This document shows positions 15,113-23,632 of a DNA stretch of 25,615 bases, one piece after another. The stretch is from IMG/VR virus record IMGVR_UViG_3300047560_000027, positions 1-25,615 of that record. One strand, given 5' to 3'. The number at the start of each line of letters is the position of its first letter. The first letter of the stretch is position 1. The stretch comes from a virus. Both the position numbers and the translations under genes were made by a program. The notes below the pieces were generated by a model, which was not told where the DNA came from, searched no databases, and worked only from the letters and a program-made list of their open reading frames with translations.

Positions 15113-16069
15113 TTATCCCATCATAAAGTTGAGTGGAGCAGACTTATTTTGTAGTTCGTCTTCTAGCTGAGCGATTTCAGTAGTGGCTTCTAGGTATAAC
15201 TTGTCGCCATCTAATGTAACACCACCTGGAAGTTGGATACCAGTAAACTTCTTAATGTTAATTGCCCATTGTTTCTTGAACTGAGCAGTAACATATCGCT
15301 TCAACCAAGCCTCGTTCCAGATCTTAGACCATTGTGTTGGATCCATGGCACGGTAGCACTTGATGATAATATAATCACCGAAGGCTACATCAGACTGCCA
15401 GTTAATATCTAGATACATACGATCTTGTAGTCTATTAAAACGGAAATTATCCTTACCGTTAAGAGTCCAGTCCAGTAAGTCTAGATGTTGCATAACAGTA
15501 GTATAATAAATGATAGATGTAGATGTTAAGTCATACAAATCGTTCAGACGCAACTGATACTGTAAGTCAAAAATATTCTTAGAAGAAGAGGCTTGACCGA
15601 TAGAAAGAACATCAGTAATACCATAGACATAGTCTGGGATATTGATGTAACGATTATCATATTCACGTGGAGTGATAGAAACAGTAGTTGCAGTAACTGT
15701 TGTTCCTTGAATAGCTTCTCCAGCTTGGAATGTGCCAACGATATTTTTAACTAACAACAGAGTGCCAGTAGAAGTGCGTTGTGACTCACGAGTGACTGTA
15801 GCAGTGGCTCCAGAAGTGGCTCCAGTAATATGTTCTTCTAGAGCAAATTGGTCTGCAACAGCAGTAGTTAGAACGATCTCAGAAGCACGGATCTGTTGTT
15901 TTAGGTAGACTTCTTCGATACCATCATAGTGATATAGACGCCAGTAATCTAGGCATTCATCAATACGATCTTCTAATTGATCATCGTCAACGTTGATTTC
16001 CAACACTGGAGCACCAAGTGCTCTTAGGCAGTATTGTTTTAGAGATTCTCTAGATGTTGGAATAGCCAT
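15113..16069 (-). CDS. gp13: Neck protein gp13
   Basis: This 318-aa protein (T4 309 aa) is the neck protein that attaches to the filled portal and completes the head for tail joining. The N-terminal region ESLKQYCLRALGAPVLEINV (8-27) and the acidic DDDQLEDRIDECLDYWRLYH (28-47) are strongly gp13-like. Further family blocks are PDYVYGITDVLS, the DWTLNGKDNFRFNRLQDRMY region, WAINIKKFTGIQLPGGVTLD and a C-terminal LPxG-type hydrophobic segment. Residues 81-131 look like a Gly-Ala-Thr-rich inserted beta module (ITGATSGATATV...IVGTFQAGE). The gene starts three bases after the 513-aa fibre stop, and only a weak AAGG lies upstream. Confidence 0.94.
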   Translation of the reverse strand: MAIPTSRESLKQYCLRALGAPVLEINVDDDQLEDRIDECLDYWRLYHYDGIEEVYLKQQIRASEIVLTTAVADQFALEEHITGATSGATATVTRESQRTSTGTLLLVKNIVGTFQAGEAIQGTTVTATTVSITPREYDNRYINIPDYVYGITDVLSIGQASSSKNIFDLQYQLRLNDLYDLTSTSIIYYTTVMQHLDLLDWTLNGKDNFRFNRLQDRMYLDINWQSDVAFGDYIIIKCYRAMDPTQWSKIWNEAWLKRYVTAQFKKQWAINIKKFTGIQLPGGVTLDGDKLYLEATTEIAQLEDELQNKSAPLNFMMG

Positions 16070-16072
16070 TTA

Positions 16073-17614
16073 TTATACCTTGAAGATAGTCGCTTCACCT
16101 TTTACAGTGGATGTACCAGTAGAAGCTGTTGCTAAAATTCGTACATTACCACCAGAGATATCTGCAGTAATTGTAGTATTAGTGTTTGCTGTCTGAATAT
16201 CAGCGTCTCTAGTATAGTTTTCAGAGATAGTAGCAGTAGTACCATCATGGATAACTAAAACTTCTAAGATTCTATAAGCAGAGCCGTTGGTAATCTGAAT
16301 AGAGATTTTACCAGAACGATATGTTGTCGCTGAGAATGAGTATATTGCAGTAGCAGTAGTACTAGAAGTTGTTCCACTAAATGTTTGTTGTGTTCGAATA
16401 GAGTCATCTAGTGAAGATGAATATACAGTACCAACCTTAATTGGATCATATACAGCAGCACTAAAATCAATAGTAGTTGTAGGCTCTGTAGTTACACCAG
16501 AAAATAGTTTCCAAACACCATCTGATGCATCACGAACTAAACCAGTGTGTTGGTAAGTTCCTGGATTAAAGTGACCTACGACGCCGATATCTGCAGAGTT
16601 ACCTTGGTTACCCGCACCGATGTAGATTAATGGATCGTCAATTTCATAAGTTGTGCTGTTTAGAGTAGTTGTTGTACCATTAACAGTTAAGTTACCTGCA
16701 ATGACAACACCGTCATGGGTGATACCCATTGCTTTAGTAGAACCAGTGCCTGCAGAGTCTTCAACGTAAAATTCTAATTCGCCGTTAGAAGCACCAGCAG
16801 AAGTTTCTGCTAAGATGTATGTTAGTTTATCAACAGAAGTCACACCACCCAAAGATGCCCATGCGCCAGAAGAATATCCTTCAAATGAAGAGATAGTCGT
16901 ATTGTAACGAACCATACCAGTCGCAGGAGAACCTGGACGCTGTAAAGAAGTTCCAACTGGTAATTTCCAGTGGCTAGTTCCAGTAGCAGCAAGAATGTCC
17001 AAACCAACTAAAGAAGTAGTTCCGCTACCAAGGTCAATAACTGTAGAACCGATTGTAACGTCGGCAGTCGCCCAAGTAGGAGCATAACCAGCACCAGCAG
17101 AACGCAAGAACGTGCCAGAAGCGCCAGCTGTAATGAAAGTAGACAAGCTAGTGTCAGACTGAATGACCAACTGACCAGCAGAACCACCAGCGATGTTAGT
17201 CGCAGTAGTTGCCAAAGTAGATGTACCAGCAGAAATACTAGAAGCAGCAACCCAAGTCGGAGCGCCAGTACCACCAGAAACTAAAATCTGACCAGATGTC
17301 CCTGGAGAGTTTAATGCTAAACCATTAGCAGTAGAATATGGGACAGCACCAGCTGCTGCTGTTAGAGAAGAACCAGTACCACCGTATCCAAGACCAACAG
17401 CGTTACCCTGCCATGAAGATCCAGTACTAAATGTTTTGTTTAGAGCTGTCTGGCTAGAGATGTTGTTAAGCATGGTGGCACCACCACCAGCGGTAGTGCC
17501 ATCGTGTAGACGAATCGTTTTAAGATCGGTGTCAACGGAAATCTCACCAGCTGCGCCAGTGAACGCATTGTTCTGCGTTGTTGTACCTCGTCTAAATTGT
17601 ACTTGTGTTGACAT
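16073..17614 (-). CDS. Tail fibre-like structural protein, 513 aa
   Basis: The N-terminal segment (VQFRRGTT at 5-12, GEISVDTDLKTIRLHDGT at 23-40) resembles the N-terminal domain of tropism-determinant and fibre proteins. Residues 70-190 are glycine-serine-alanine repeats, including two copies of a G-x-SG-x-x-L...GAPTW-type unit (105-123 and 164-183). Residues 310-395 (YEIDDPLIYIGAGNQG, YQHTGLVRDASDGVWKLF, TIDFSAAVYDPIKVG) are a segment I associate with cyanophage fibre proteins, and the C-terminal 110 residues are a beta-rich domain. It may be a virion fibre or baseplate appendage involved in host recognition. Nothing suggests a chaperone or enzyme. AGAGGAAAA lies upstream, behind a late octamer. 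Confidence 0.7.
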   Translation of the reverse strand: MSTQVQFRRGTTTQNNAFTGAAGEISVDTDLKTIRLHDGTTAGGGATMLNNISSQTALNKTFSTGSSWQGNAVGLGYGGTGSSLTAAAGAVPYSTANGLALNSPGTSGQILVSGGTGAPTWVAASSISAGTSTLATTATNIAGGSAGQLVIQSDTSLSTFITAGASGTFLRSAGAGYAPTWATADVTIGSTVIDLGSGTTSLVGLDILAATGTSHWKLPVGTSLQRPGSPATGMVRYNTTISSFEGYSSGAWASLGGVTSVDKLTYILAETSAGASNGELEFYVEDSAGTGSTKAMGITHDGVVIAGNLTVNGTTTTLNSTTYEIDDPLIYIGAGNQGNSADIGVVGHFNPGTYQHTGLVRDASDGVWKLFSGVTTEPTTTIDFSAAVYDPIKVGTVYSSSLDDSIRTQQTFSGTTSSTTATAIYSFSATTYRSGKISIQITNGSAYRILEVLVIHDGTTATISENYTRDADIQTANTNTTITADISGGNVRILATASTGTSTVKGEATIFKV

Positions 17615-17634
17615 AGTTTTCCTCTAATTCGATA

Positions 17635-17642
17635 TATTTAGG
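17635..17642 (-). promoter_or_regulatory. Late-promoter-like octamer CCTAAATA before the 513-aa fibre gene
   Basis: Minus-strand CCTAAATA overlaps the TAA stop of the 954-aa gene. Predicted +1 lies at 17629, giving a leader of about 15 bases with AGAGGAAAA. It could serve the 513-aa fibre gene and the neck genes gp13-gp17. Confidence 0.5.
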
Positions 17643-20502
17643 CTTGTGCTTCAGACCAGAATAAGTTGACTGAAACAGTTGCTGTATTTGTAGTAGAAAG
17701 GTTCTTAACAACAACTGCTAAAACGTCTGGTCCATCTGGATAGTTAGAATAACCACCAATAGCAGAGTTTGTCAATTCCTTCAATTGTGATAAGTCAATC
17801 TCAGCGAAACCATTTGGTTGACCAAGAGTTGAGAAGTTTTGCTCACCTGGAGTTGCTGCAGTAGTTGTACTTGTAGAAATCTGAGCAAAAGAAGGTTGAG
17901 AACCAAGAGCAGCAGTGTTAACTGACTGCCATGTTAATGATGACGCATCTATGTTACCTGGATTCAAGATACCATAAACCTGTACAGACTGGTCAGCTTG
18001 TACTTGAAGTTTCTGTAGCAACAACTGAGAACGGTTAATCAAGTCACGATCACCGAACGCACCAGCGATTGAGTTTGAAACAGATGGAGCTAAACGCAAG
18101 AAGAACTGCGTCTCAGCAGTATTCGCAGGAATTGCGTTTGCAATACCAGCGTAGTTAAAGTAGTATCCACGATCTGAATCAAAATTACCATCAATAATGT
18201 AAGATGAACCCCAGTGGTTAACAATTGGAGAACATGTACAGCTAATCAATGTTACTGCTGTATATCCGTTACCAACTGAGTGTACGCTTGCAGAAGCTCC
18301 AGAGAATGTTTTGTTAGAACCGCCTACGAACATTGTAAATGCCGCACCACGAGTGCATCCAGTCAATGTGTTATCTGACTTACCAGTATACGTGATAACC
18401 TCAGTTCCAACTAGAACAGTACCTCCAGTGGCAGGGAAACGAGAAGCATTAACTAATGGAATAGTTGTTTGTGTGTTATCAAGAGATTCTGCTAGGCGAT
18501 CACGAGCGGATTCATTAATAGCTTGATAACGAACAGCAGAGTTACCTGTACGCATATACGCTTCATCGTTCACGTTGTTTTGTTTCATGCGATGAACAAG
18601 AATCATATTACCATCACCACCACGACACATAAAGTCAATGAAACCTGCACCATACCAAGAGAATGAGATACCAAGCATCTGCATCTTGTTTAGGTTAATG
18701 TTATAGCCAGAAATACCAGTACCATCAATCTTGTCAATATTGAACTGAGATTGTGGAATGCGTTGGTCGATAACTTGAGCGATCTTGATACCTGATGCGT
18801 TATTAACACCACGATATTCTGGGTTAATAGACATGGTGTTATCGTCAGTAATAGAACCTACACGATAAGTCATACCACGAATAACGATAGTGTCACCAAC
18901 TTTTAATTGTTGAGTGAAACGACAAGATGTACCAGTTAGTAACTGAGATCCTGCAGTAACAGAAACGAAACCAGATAGCTGATAAGTTGCAGAACGCTTA
19001 ACTACAGCAAGTTCTTGTCCATCAAATTCCCAGAATAATCCGTTTTGATCATCAAATGGACCGCAACGTGTGCAAGCGCCAATCCAGTTCTTAACTGTTA
19101 CACGTGGAAGGTTTGTAATAATAGCAGCAGTCGCACCAAGTTCATTAACGGCAGCAACAGTGAATGTAGATTCGTTCACTACGCCAGTAACACCGTAAGT
19201 GCCATTGTAACCTGAAGTAACGACACCAGAGATCTGAACAGTCGCACCGATTTGAAGACCATGGTCGATCTCAGTGGAAACTGTGATAACAGAACCGACT
19301 TCTATTGCGCTGGCAGAGATTTGGTCTAGGTTAATAACTGGGTTAAACAAAACACCAGAAGTCCAAAGAATACCCTTACCCGACTGGTAACGCATATATT
19401 TCTTAGTCTGACGAGAGACAGAGGCTCCGTGAGATGGTAAGAACGTGCCGATGTTAACACCACCGTCAAATGGTCTATGTTGAACATAAGCATCTGAACG
19501 AGTGTAAGTCTTAGCGACGATACCAGAGTTTGCTACCGCACCACCAACTCGAGCAGTGAATGTAAATGTAGTTGCAGTTGGAACAGTCTCAACGAAGAAG
19601 TTACCATTCATCAATGTATGGTTTGTTCCAGTAGAAGTAACTGTGTTAACAATAGGAGCACCTGGAACTAGACCGTGTGGTGCAGAACACGTTACTGTAA
19701 TCTTAGATGGAGATACTGTATCAGAAACATATCCAGTGATTGGTAGGTCTGCGCCAGCGTAGAAACCACCACGACGAGCATATGTTGATTGGTTATAAAC
19801 AGAAGTGCCGTTAACACCAACAATACCTTTAGCGAAGAATGTGAAGGATGTTGAATCTGGAACAGTCGCAACAACGAAAGCACCTTCTGCACGAGCAGCG
19901 TTTGATACACCAGCACAACCGAAGATAATAACAGGTTGTGCGACAGAAAGACCATGTGGTTGTGAACAAGTAACAGTCATAACAGATGGGTTACCACCAT
20001 CTGAGGTGATACCAGTCATGAACAAGTCAAGACCTGGTTTTTCGTAAATACCTGGAATTCCACGGATGTCAGAATAGTTCTGCCACTTTGTTGGTTGTAA
20101 TCCATATTCAAAGTCAGCATCAATTAATGACTGTGGTTGAGCAACACGCATACGCTCAATAGCATCAACACCGAAAGCGTATGGGCGAACAATGTTACCG
20201 ATTTGTTTTGGAGCATCAGTATAGATAGCCAGTTTATCTGTCGATAACATTGACGCAGTGTCAGCTGCAATAGTTACAGTTGAAACTCCAGGCTGTTCTG
20301 AGTAGAATGTAGTAGTGTCACTCGGATCGTATACGATAGAACCATTCTTTGTAGGGTCACCGATCGCATAGATGTTTGTTTGTTGAGTCTTGTTCGCAAT
20401 AATCAGGAGTTGAGTCAGATCAACCTTTCCTGGAAATTTAACGATACCAGCCCCTGCCTCGTTTGGTTCAAATATGTATTTTTCAATTAACTGACGTGCC
20501 AT
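17638..20502 (-). CDS. Large virion structural protein with three HGL-type beta repeats, 954 aa
   Basis: I recognise this as a T4-like marine phage structural protein but not as a specific T4 gene. Three modules at residues 174-226, 266-318 and 404-452 share the pattern V-T-V, xxHGL-x-x-G, x-x-I, NG or EG, x-F-x-V, STFT. This resembles the FCCH-type beta module (first catalytic cysteine half-domain of E1 enzymes), which recurs in phage tail proteins. It is not evidence of ubiquitin chemistry. A Cys-x-x-Cys (CTRC, 477-480) precedes FDDQNGLFWEFDGQELAVVK, and WYGAGFIDFMCRGGDGNMIL (617-636) follows. The C-terminal half is beta-rich. A baseplate or fibre-anchor role fits the context between fibre genes. 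AAGGAT precedes the start. Confidence 0.7.
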   Translation of the reverse strand: MARQLIEKYIFEPNEAGAGIVKFPGKVDLTQLLIIANKTQQTNIYAIGDPTKNGSIVYDPSDTTTFYSEQPGVSTVTIAADTASMLSTDKLAIYTDAPKQIGNIVRPYAFGVDAIERMRVAQPQSLIDADFEYGLQPTKWQNYSDIRGIPGIYEKPGLDLFMTGITSDGGNPSVMTVTCSQPHGLSVAQPVIIFGCAGVSNAARAEGAFVVATVPDSTSFTFFAKGIVGVNGTSVYNQSTYARRGGFYAGADLPITGYVSDTVSPSKITVTCSAPHGLVPGAPIVNTVTSTGTNHTLMNGNFFVETVPTATTFTFTARVGGAVANSGIVAKTYTRSDAYVQHRPFDGGVNIGTFLPSHGASVSRQTKKYMRYQSGKGILWTSGVLFNPVINLDQISASAIEVGSVITVSTEIDHGLQIGATVQISGVVTSGYNGTYGVTGVVNESTFTVAAVNELGATAAIITNLPRVTVKNWIGACTRCGPFDDQNGLFWEFDGQELAVVKRSATYQLSGFVSVTAGSQLLTGTSCRFTQQLKVGDTIVIRGMTYRVGSITDDNTMSINPEYRGVNNASGIKIAQVIDQRIPQSQFNIDKIDGTGISGYNINLNKMQMLGISFSWYGAGFIDFMCRGGDGNMILVHRMKQNNVNDEAYMRTGNSAVRYQAINESARDRLAESLDNTQTTIPLVNASRFPATGGTVLVGTEVITYTGKSDNTLTGCTRGAAFTMFVGGSNKTFSGASASVHSVGNGYTAVTLISCTCSPIVNHWGSSYIIDGNFDSDRGYYFNYAGIANAIPANTAETQFFLRLAPSVSNSIAGAFGDRDLINRSQLLLQKLQVQADQSVQVYGILNPGNIDASSLTWQSVNTAALGSQPSFAQISTSTTTAATPGEQNFSTLGQPNGFAEIDLSQLKELTNSAIGGYSNYPDGPDVLAVVVKNLSTTNTATVSVNLFWSEAQA

Positions 20503-20511
20503 TGTATATCC

Positions 20512-21162
20512 TTAGAATCCGAAAATAATAGAGTAACCAAGATAGTCTGATTTGACTGATTGGTCAATGTTGTTCAACGAGATAATACCCGTAAAGCTCA
20601 ATACACCTAAGTCATAGATGTTGTTGGTCTGTTCTGTGACAAGACCTTCGTCTTCCATAACAGTAAGCACTGAATCAGACACCTGACCCATATCATACTG
20701 TGATGAAGCGAAAACTGCTGATGCAACAACAGCATTTGAGTCAGCGTTAACCCACTGTGTGCCGTTGAAGGTTAGAACCTGTTGAGTTTGAGGAGAAGAT
20801 AAGTTAATATCTTCTAGGTTCACTAATTTATTATCTTCCCACTGAACACCAGTACCAGTAGAGATAAGGTGTTGCCCCGTAGTACCATCAGATGAATTTG
20901 CGGTTAATGTACCCGCAAGAGTTAAATTCGTTGCAGTTGCAGAAGTTAGTGAAGCTGATGTGAGAGTGGGGGAGGTGAGGGTTTTATTCGACAGAGTCTC
21001 AGTTGCAGTAGAAGAACCGAGATGTTGAATTGTGTTGGAAGAATCTTTGAAATACAGTTTACCATCAGCATAGTTTAATGCTAACTCACCGTATACTAAG
21101 TCACTAGTAGTTGGGACTTTTGCGCCAACTGATGACTTTTTGAGTATGATTTGATTACTCAT
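20512..21162 (-). CDS. Short fibre-like structural protein, 216 aa
   Basis: The N-terminal block (IILKKSSVGAKVP at 5-17, then YGELALNYADGKLYFKDSSN at 24-43) matches the pattern in the 715-aa and 513-aa proteins: basic residues, Ser or Thr, then GELA and LY. Residues 50-90 are Thr-Ser-Leu repeats of the form LSNKTLTSPTLTSASLTSA, also seen as SLSNKTITSSS in the 715-aa protein. The C-terminal 75 residues (from about 140) form a separate domain ending YSIIFGF. The common N-terminus suggests docking to the same virion partner. AGGAAG precedes the start. Which protein carries the receptor-binding tip cannot be told. Confidence 0.65.
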   Translation of the reverse strand: MSNQIILKKSSVGAKVPTTSDLVYGELALNYADGKLYFKDSSNTIQHLGSSTATETLSNKTLTSPTLTSASLTSATATNLTLAGTLTANSSDGTTGQHLISTGTGVQWEDNKLVNLEDINLSSPQTQQVLTFNGTQWVNADSNAVVASAVFASSQYDMGQVSDSVLTVMEDEGLVTEQTNNIYDLGVLSFTGIISLNNIDQSVKSDYLGYSIIFGF

Positions 21163-21184
21163 TCATCTTCCTAAAAAGGTTAAA

Positions 21185-21204
21185 GCTGGGGTAAAAACCC
21201 CAGC
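21185..21204 (-). terminator. GC-rich hairpin between fibre genes (terminator or 5' leader element)
   Basis: GCTGGGGT pairs with ACCCCAGC around a 4-base loop, an 8-bp perfect stem, followed on the minus strand by TTTAACCTTTTT. It lies 20 bases after the 715-aa stop, so it may be a moderate terminator. It also starts at +6 of the transcript predicted from the octamer at 21215-21222, so it could act in the leader of the 216-aa gene. Confidence 0.6.
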
Positions 21205-21214
21205 GAACTAAGTT

Positions 21215-21222
21215 TATTTAGT
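21215..21222 (-). promoter_or_regulatory. Late-promoter-like octamer ACTAAATA before the 216-aa fibre gene
   Basis: Minus-strand ACTAAATA follows the 715-aa stop by one base. Predicted +1 is 21209, upstream of the hairpin at 21185-21204. It is the same octamer as before gp18 and at 85-92. Confidence 0.5.
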
Positions 21223-21223
21223 C

Positions 21224-23371
21224 TTAGTATGTACCGCCATCGATGTTAAATCCATCGATGTTAGAGTCTGCAGCGCCAGAACCGATAAGGTCAGTTCCAA
21301 CATATACTTTCTTAGCTACAGATAAACCACCAGATAGAACAACAGCTGCAGTTCCAAGAGGACCAGCGTCAGTTGTATTAGTGAATGTTACTAATCCAGA
21401 GGCAGATAGTGTTGTAGCAGCAACAGAACCAGCGAAAGAAGAAGATGTAATCGTCTTGTTGCTTAGGGATTCAGTTCCAGTTAAAGTCGCTAAAGTGCCT
21501 GAAGTTGGTAGTGTTAAGCTAGTATTAGCTGTAACAGTTAAAGTTGTATTATAAGCACCAGCAGTAGTTAAATTACCACCTAAAGTCAGTGTATTAGAAC
21601 CGTTATTTACACCAGTACCACCGTAAATAGGATCAACAATAGTGCCTTGCCATACACCAGTATTAATAGTACCGAGTGTGGTGATAGATGTTTGACCAAC
21701 ATATGTGGATGCAATATCTACTGTGTTTGAATTAATAGTGATACGATCTGCAGTACCGCCAACAGATAATACACCATCAGTAATAGATAAACCATCACCC
21801 GCAACAGTAGACTTCAACTGTAGATTATCTGCAGAGATCTCAATGCCACCAAGTGGCGCTACATTAACCTCTAATGTATAACCGTTCTTAGAAAGACCAT
21901 TACCTGCAATTAAAGTTCCAGAGGCAGAGAATAGCGCAAAATCGAGAGCAGTTGTACCGAGAGTGATTGGGTCATTAGTTGTTAGAACAAAACCACAATC
22001 GCTGTTAACTGTACCTTGTTCAACGAAACAGAACATACCAGAAGTGACTTCACCGCCTGGATTGTTGTCGGCATCAGTCGCACGAGTCCAAGAACCAGAA
22101 GCGACTACATAGATACCATTTTGGGATTTTACAGTTTGGTCTTTAACAAGAACACGATCACCAACAGAAAGTGCAACATCATCAATAGTCTGTGTATTGC
22201 TTAGCGTGATATTTGCATTAGTAGCAACCTTAACAGACTGTTTAACATCTAAACCAGAACGAGCAGCGTCTACGTAGTATTTTGTAGCTGCATCAGAGTC
22301 AGCGACAGGTTCTGCGACATTAGTGATTCTAGAAGAAGATGCATTAATATTACCATCACCATTAGGGCTGATAACGATGTCACCATCTGTATCAGTAGAA
22401 CTAATAGTGTTACCATTGATATTGATATTATCAACAGTAAGTTCTGTGATGCCAGCTAGAGAAGTAGAAGTGGCACCAAGAGCAACAGTAGTAGTACCGA
22501 ATGTTACGCTAGAGTTAACCAACTGTGTGTTTGTAACACCACCAGATTTGATTGTAACATCACCACCAGTAACAGTAAAGCTAGCAGTATTGAAAGTCGC
22601 AACACCACGATTAGTGTCAGTTGCAAGTTCAGCAGAGATAGTGATAGTATTATTGCTAACTGATGTATCAATACCTTCACCACCAATGACAGATAATGTA
22701 TCAGTCAGAAGGGCAATAGAATCAGTACCAGTATCTGCAGCTAGTCCTAGACTTGTAGCTAGAGAAGCTGTACCAGCAGCAGTCAAACGACCTTTGCTAT
22801 CAACTGTGAATGTTGGGATACTAGTAGAAGAACCGTAAGAACCAGCAATAACGCCAGTAGTCTTAAGTGCTAGTGAAGTAGTACCAGCACCGTCATCGTA
22901 AGTAGCATCAATTTCATCACTATCTGCGATAGCACCACCAGAAACGTCTTGGATGTACTCAGCAAGAGTTGTGCTTGTATCACCAATGTAAGTGTTTGTA
23001 AGAACTAACTTACCAGTACCATTTGGAGTGATGTTCAAATCACCGTTGGTATTTGTAGTGCTTAATGTGCTACCGTTTAATTGTAGGTTATCGACTAATA
23101 GGTTATCAATCTTGCTATCTGAATCAGTAATGATAGCAGAGTTTGCTGTTAATGTACCTTTGTTGTGGTCCAACATATCGGTGAAAAACTTACCACCGAT
23201 AACGACGTGATTGACTGCGTTGCCGCTAGTCTCTGTGCCCATACCAATGTATAGACGATCACCGCCGTTTGAACCATTGTCAGTTAAGGCTGAATACGCT
23301 AACTCACCAGCACCCAGTGTACTTGGGTTACCAGATGTGCTAGAACGCTTAATTCTAATAATAGATGCCAT
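21224..23371 (-). CDS. Long tail-fibre-like protein, 715 aa
   Basis: This 715-aa structural protein starts with the shared anchoring pattern (IIRIKRSSTSGNP, GELAYSAL, DRLYIGMGTE, residues 4-48). A repeated segment occurs at residues 92-120 and 312-340 (VDNLQLNG...NGDLNITPNGTG, versus VDNININ...DGDIVISPNGDG). The central block SRITNVAEPVADSDAATKYY (347-366) is typical of phage fibre shafts. Later are a GIYVVASG and WTRATDADN region and a YGGTG segment. The protein ends in a direct repeat, NIDG-x-NIDGG, then TY. It is Gly-, Thr- and Ser-rich throughout with few Cys, so probably a trimeric beta fibre. GGAGAAA precedes the start. Host-receptor contact is inference. Confidence 0.75.
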   Translation of the reverse strand: MASIIRIKRSSTSGNPSTLGAGELAYSALTDNGSNGGDRLYIGMGTETSGNAVNHVVIGGKFFTDMLDHNKGTLTANSAIITDSDSKIDNLLVDNLQLNGSTLSTTNTNGDLNITPNGTGKLVLTNTYIGDTSTTLAEYIQDVSGGAIADSDEIDATYDDGAGTTSLALKTTGVIAGSYGSSTSIPTFTVDSKGRLTAAGTASLATSLGLAADTGTDSIALLTDTLSVIGGEGIDTSVSNNTITISAELATDTNRGVATFNTASFTVTGGDVTIKSGGVTNTQLVNSSVTFGTTTVALGATSTSLAGITELTVDNININGNTISSTDTDGDIVISPNGDGNINASSSRITNVAEPVADSDAATKYYVDAARSGLDVKQSVKVATNANITLSNTQTIDDVALSVGDRVLVKDQTVKSQNGIYVVASGSWTRATDADNNPGGEVTSGMFCFVEQGTVNSDCGFVLTTNDPITLGTTALDFALFSASGTLIAGNGLSKNGYTLEVNVAPLGGIEISADNLQLKSTVAGDGLSITDGVLSVGGTADRITINSNTVDIASTYVGQTSITTLGTINTGVWQGTIVDPIYGGTGVNNGSNTLTLGGNLTTAGAYNTTLTVTANTSLTLPTSGTLATLTGTESLSNKTITSSSFAGSVAATTLSASGLVTFTNTTDAGPLGTAAVVLSGGLSVAKKVYVGTDLIGSGAADSNIDGFNIDGGTY

Positions 23372-23385
23372 CTTTTATTTCTCCA

Positions 23386-23631
23386 TTAAAATTCTCCACC
23401 TTCCATGTTCTGTGCATCTAAGGTGGTTGTGGATGTCCACTTGTTTGTTATTGTTTTGTATACCAAAATAGACCCATTAGCCTTAACTGTTGTATCAACG
23501 TCTGCAATATTAGACATTGATTCGACTACAGAAGGGTTAGCCACATTTGATGAAGAAAGTGTAAGAACACCCTCAGAGACTGCTACCTGAAGTGCTTCAT
23601 CGGGTTGTACAATAGCGATTGTATCTGCCAT
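23386..23631 (-). CDS. Small fibre-associated protein, 81 aa
   Basis: I do not recognise a named family. The 81-aa product has no Cys, a beta-like N-terminal half (ALQVAVSEGVLTLSSS), a central SNIADVDTTVKANGSILVYK and a polar C-terminus ending NMEGGEF. The last residues resemble the NIDGGTY end of the 715-aa fibre. The ATG follows the upstream stop by one base and lacks a clear ribosome site, so translation is probably coupled to the 111-aa gene. Position suggests an adaptor or shaft piece in the fibre complex. Confidence 0.6.
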   Translation of the reverse strand: MADTIAIVQPDEALQVAVSEGVLTLSSSNVANPSVVESMSNIADVDTTVKANGSILVYKTITNKWTSTTTLDAQNMEGGEF

Positions 23632-23632
23632 A

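Noticed and set aside
17638-20502. Ubiquitin-activating-enzyme-like function suggested by the FCCH-like repeats
   Set aside because: Only the small beta module resembles it. There is no adenylation domain or catalytic cysteine context, and such modules are common in phage structural proteins.
22323-22838. Plus-strand open frame of 171 codons opposite the 715-aa fibre
   Set aside because: It results from the repetitive Thr-, Ser- and Val-coding pattern of the fibre gene on the other strand. The Val- and Pro-rich translation is compositional.
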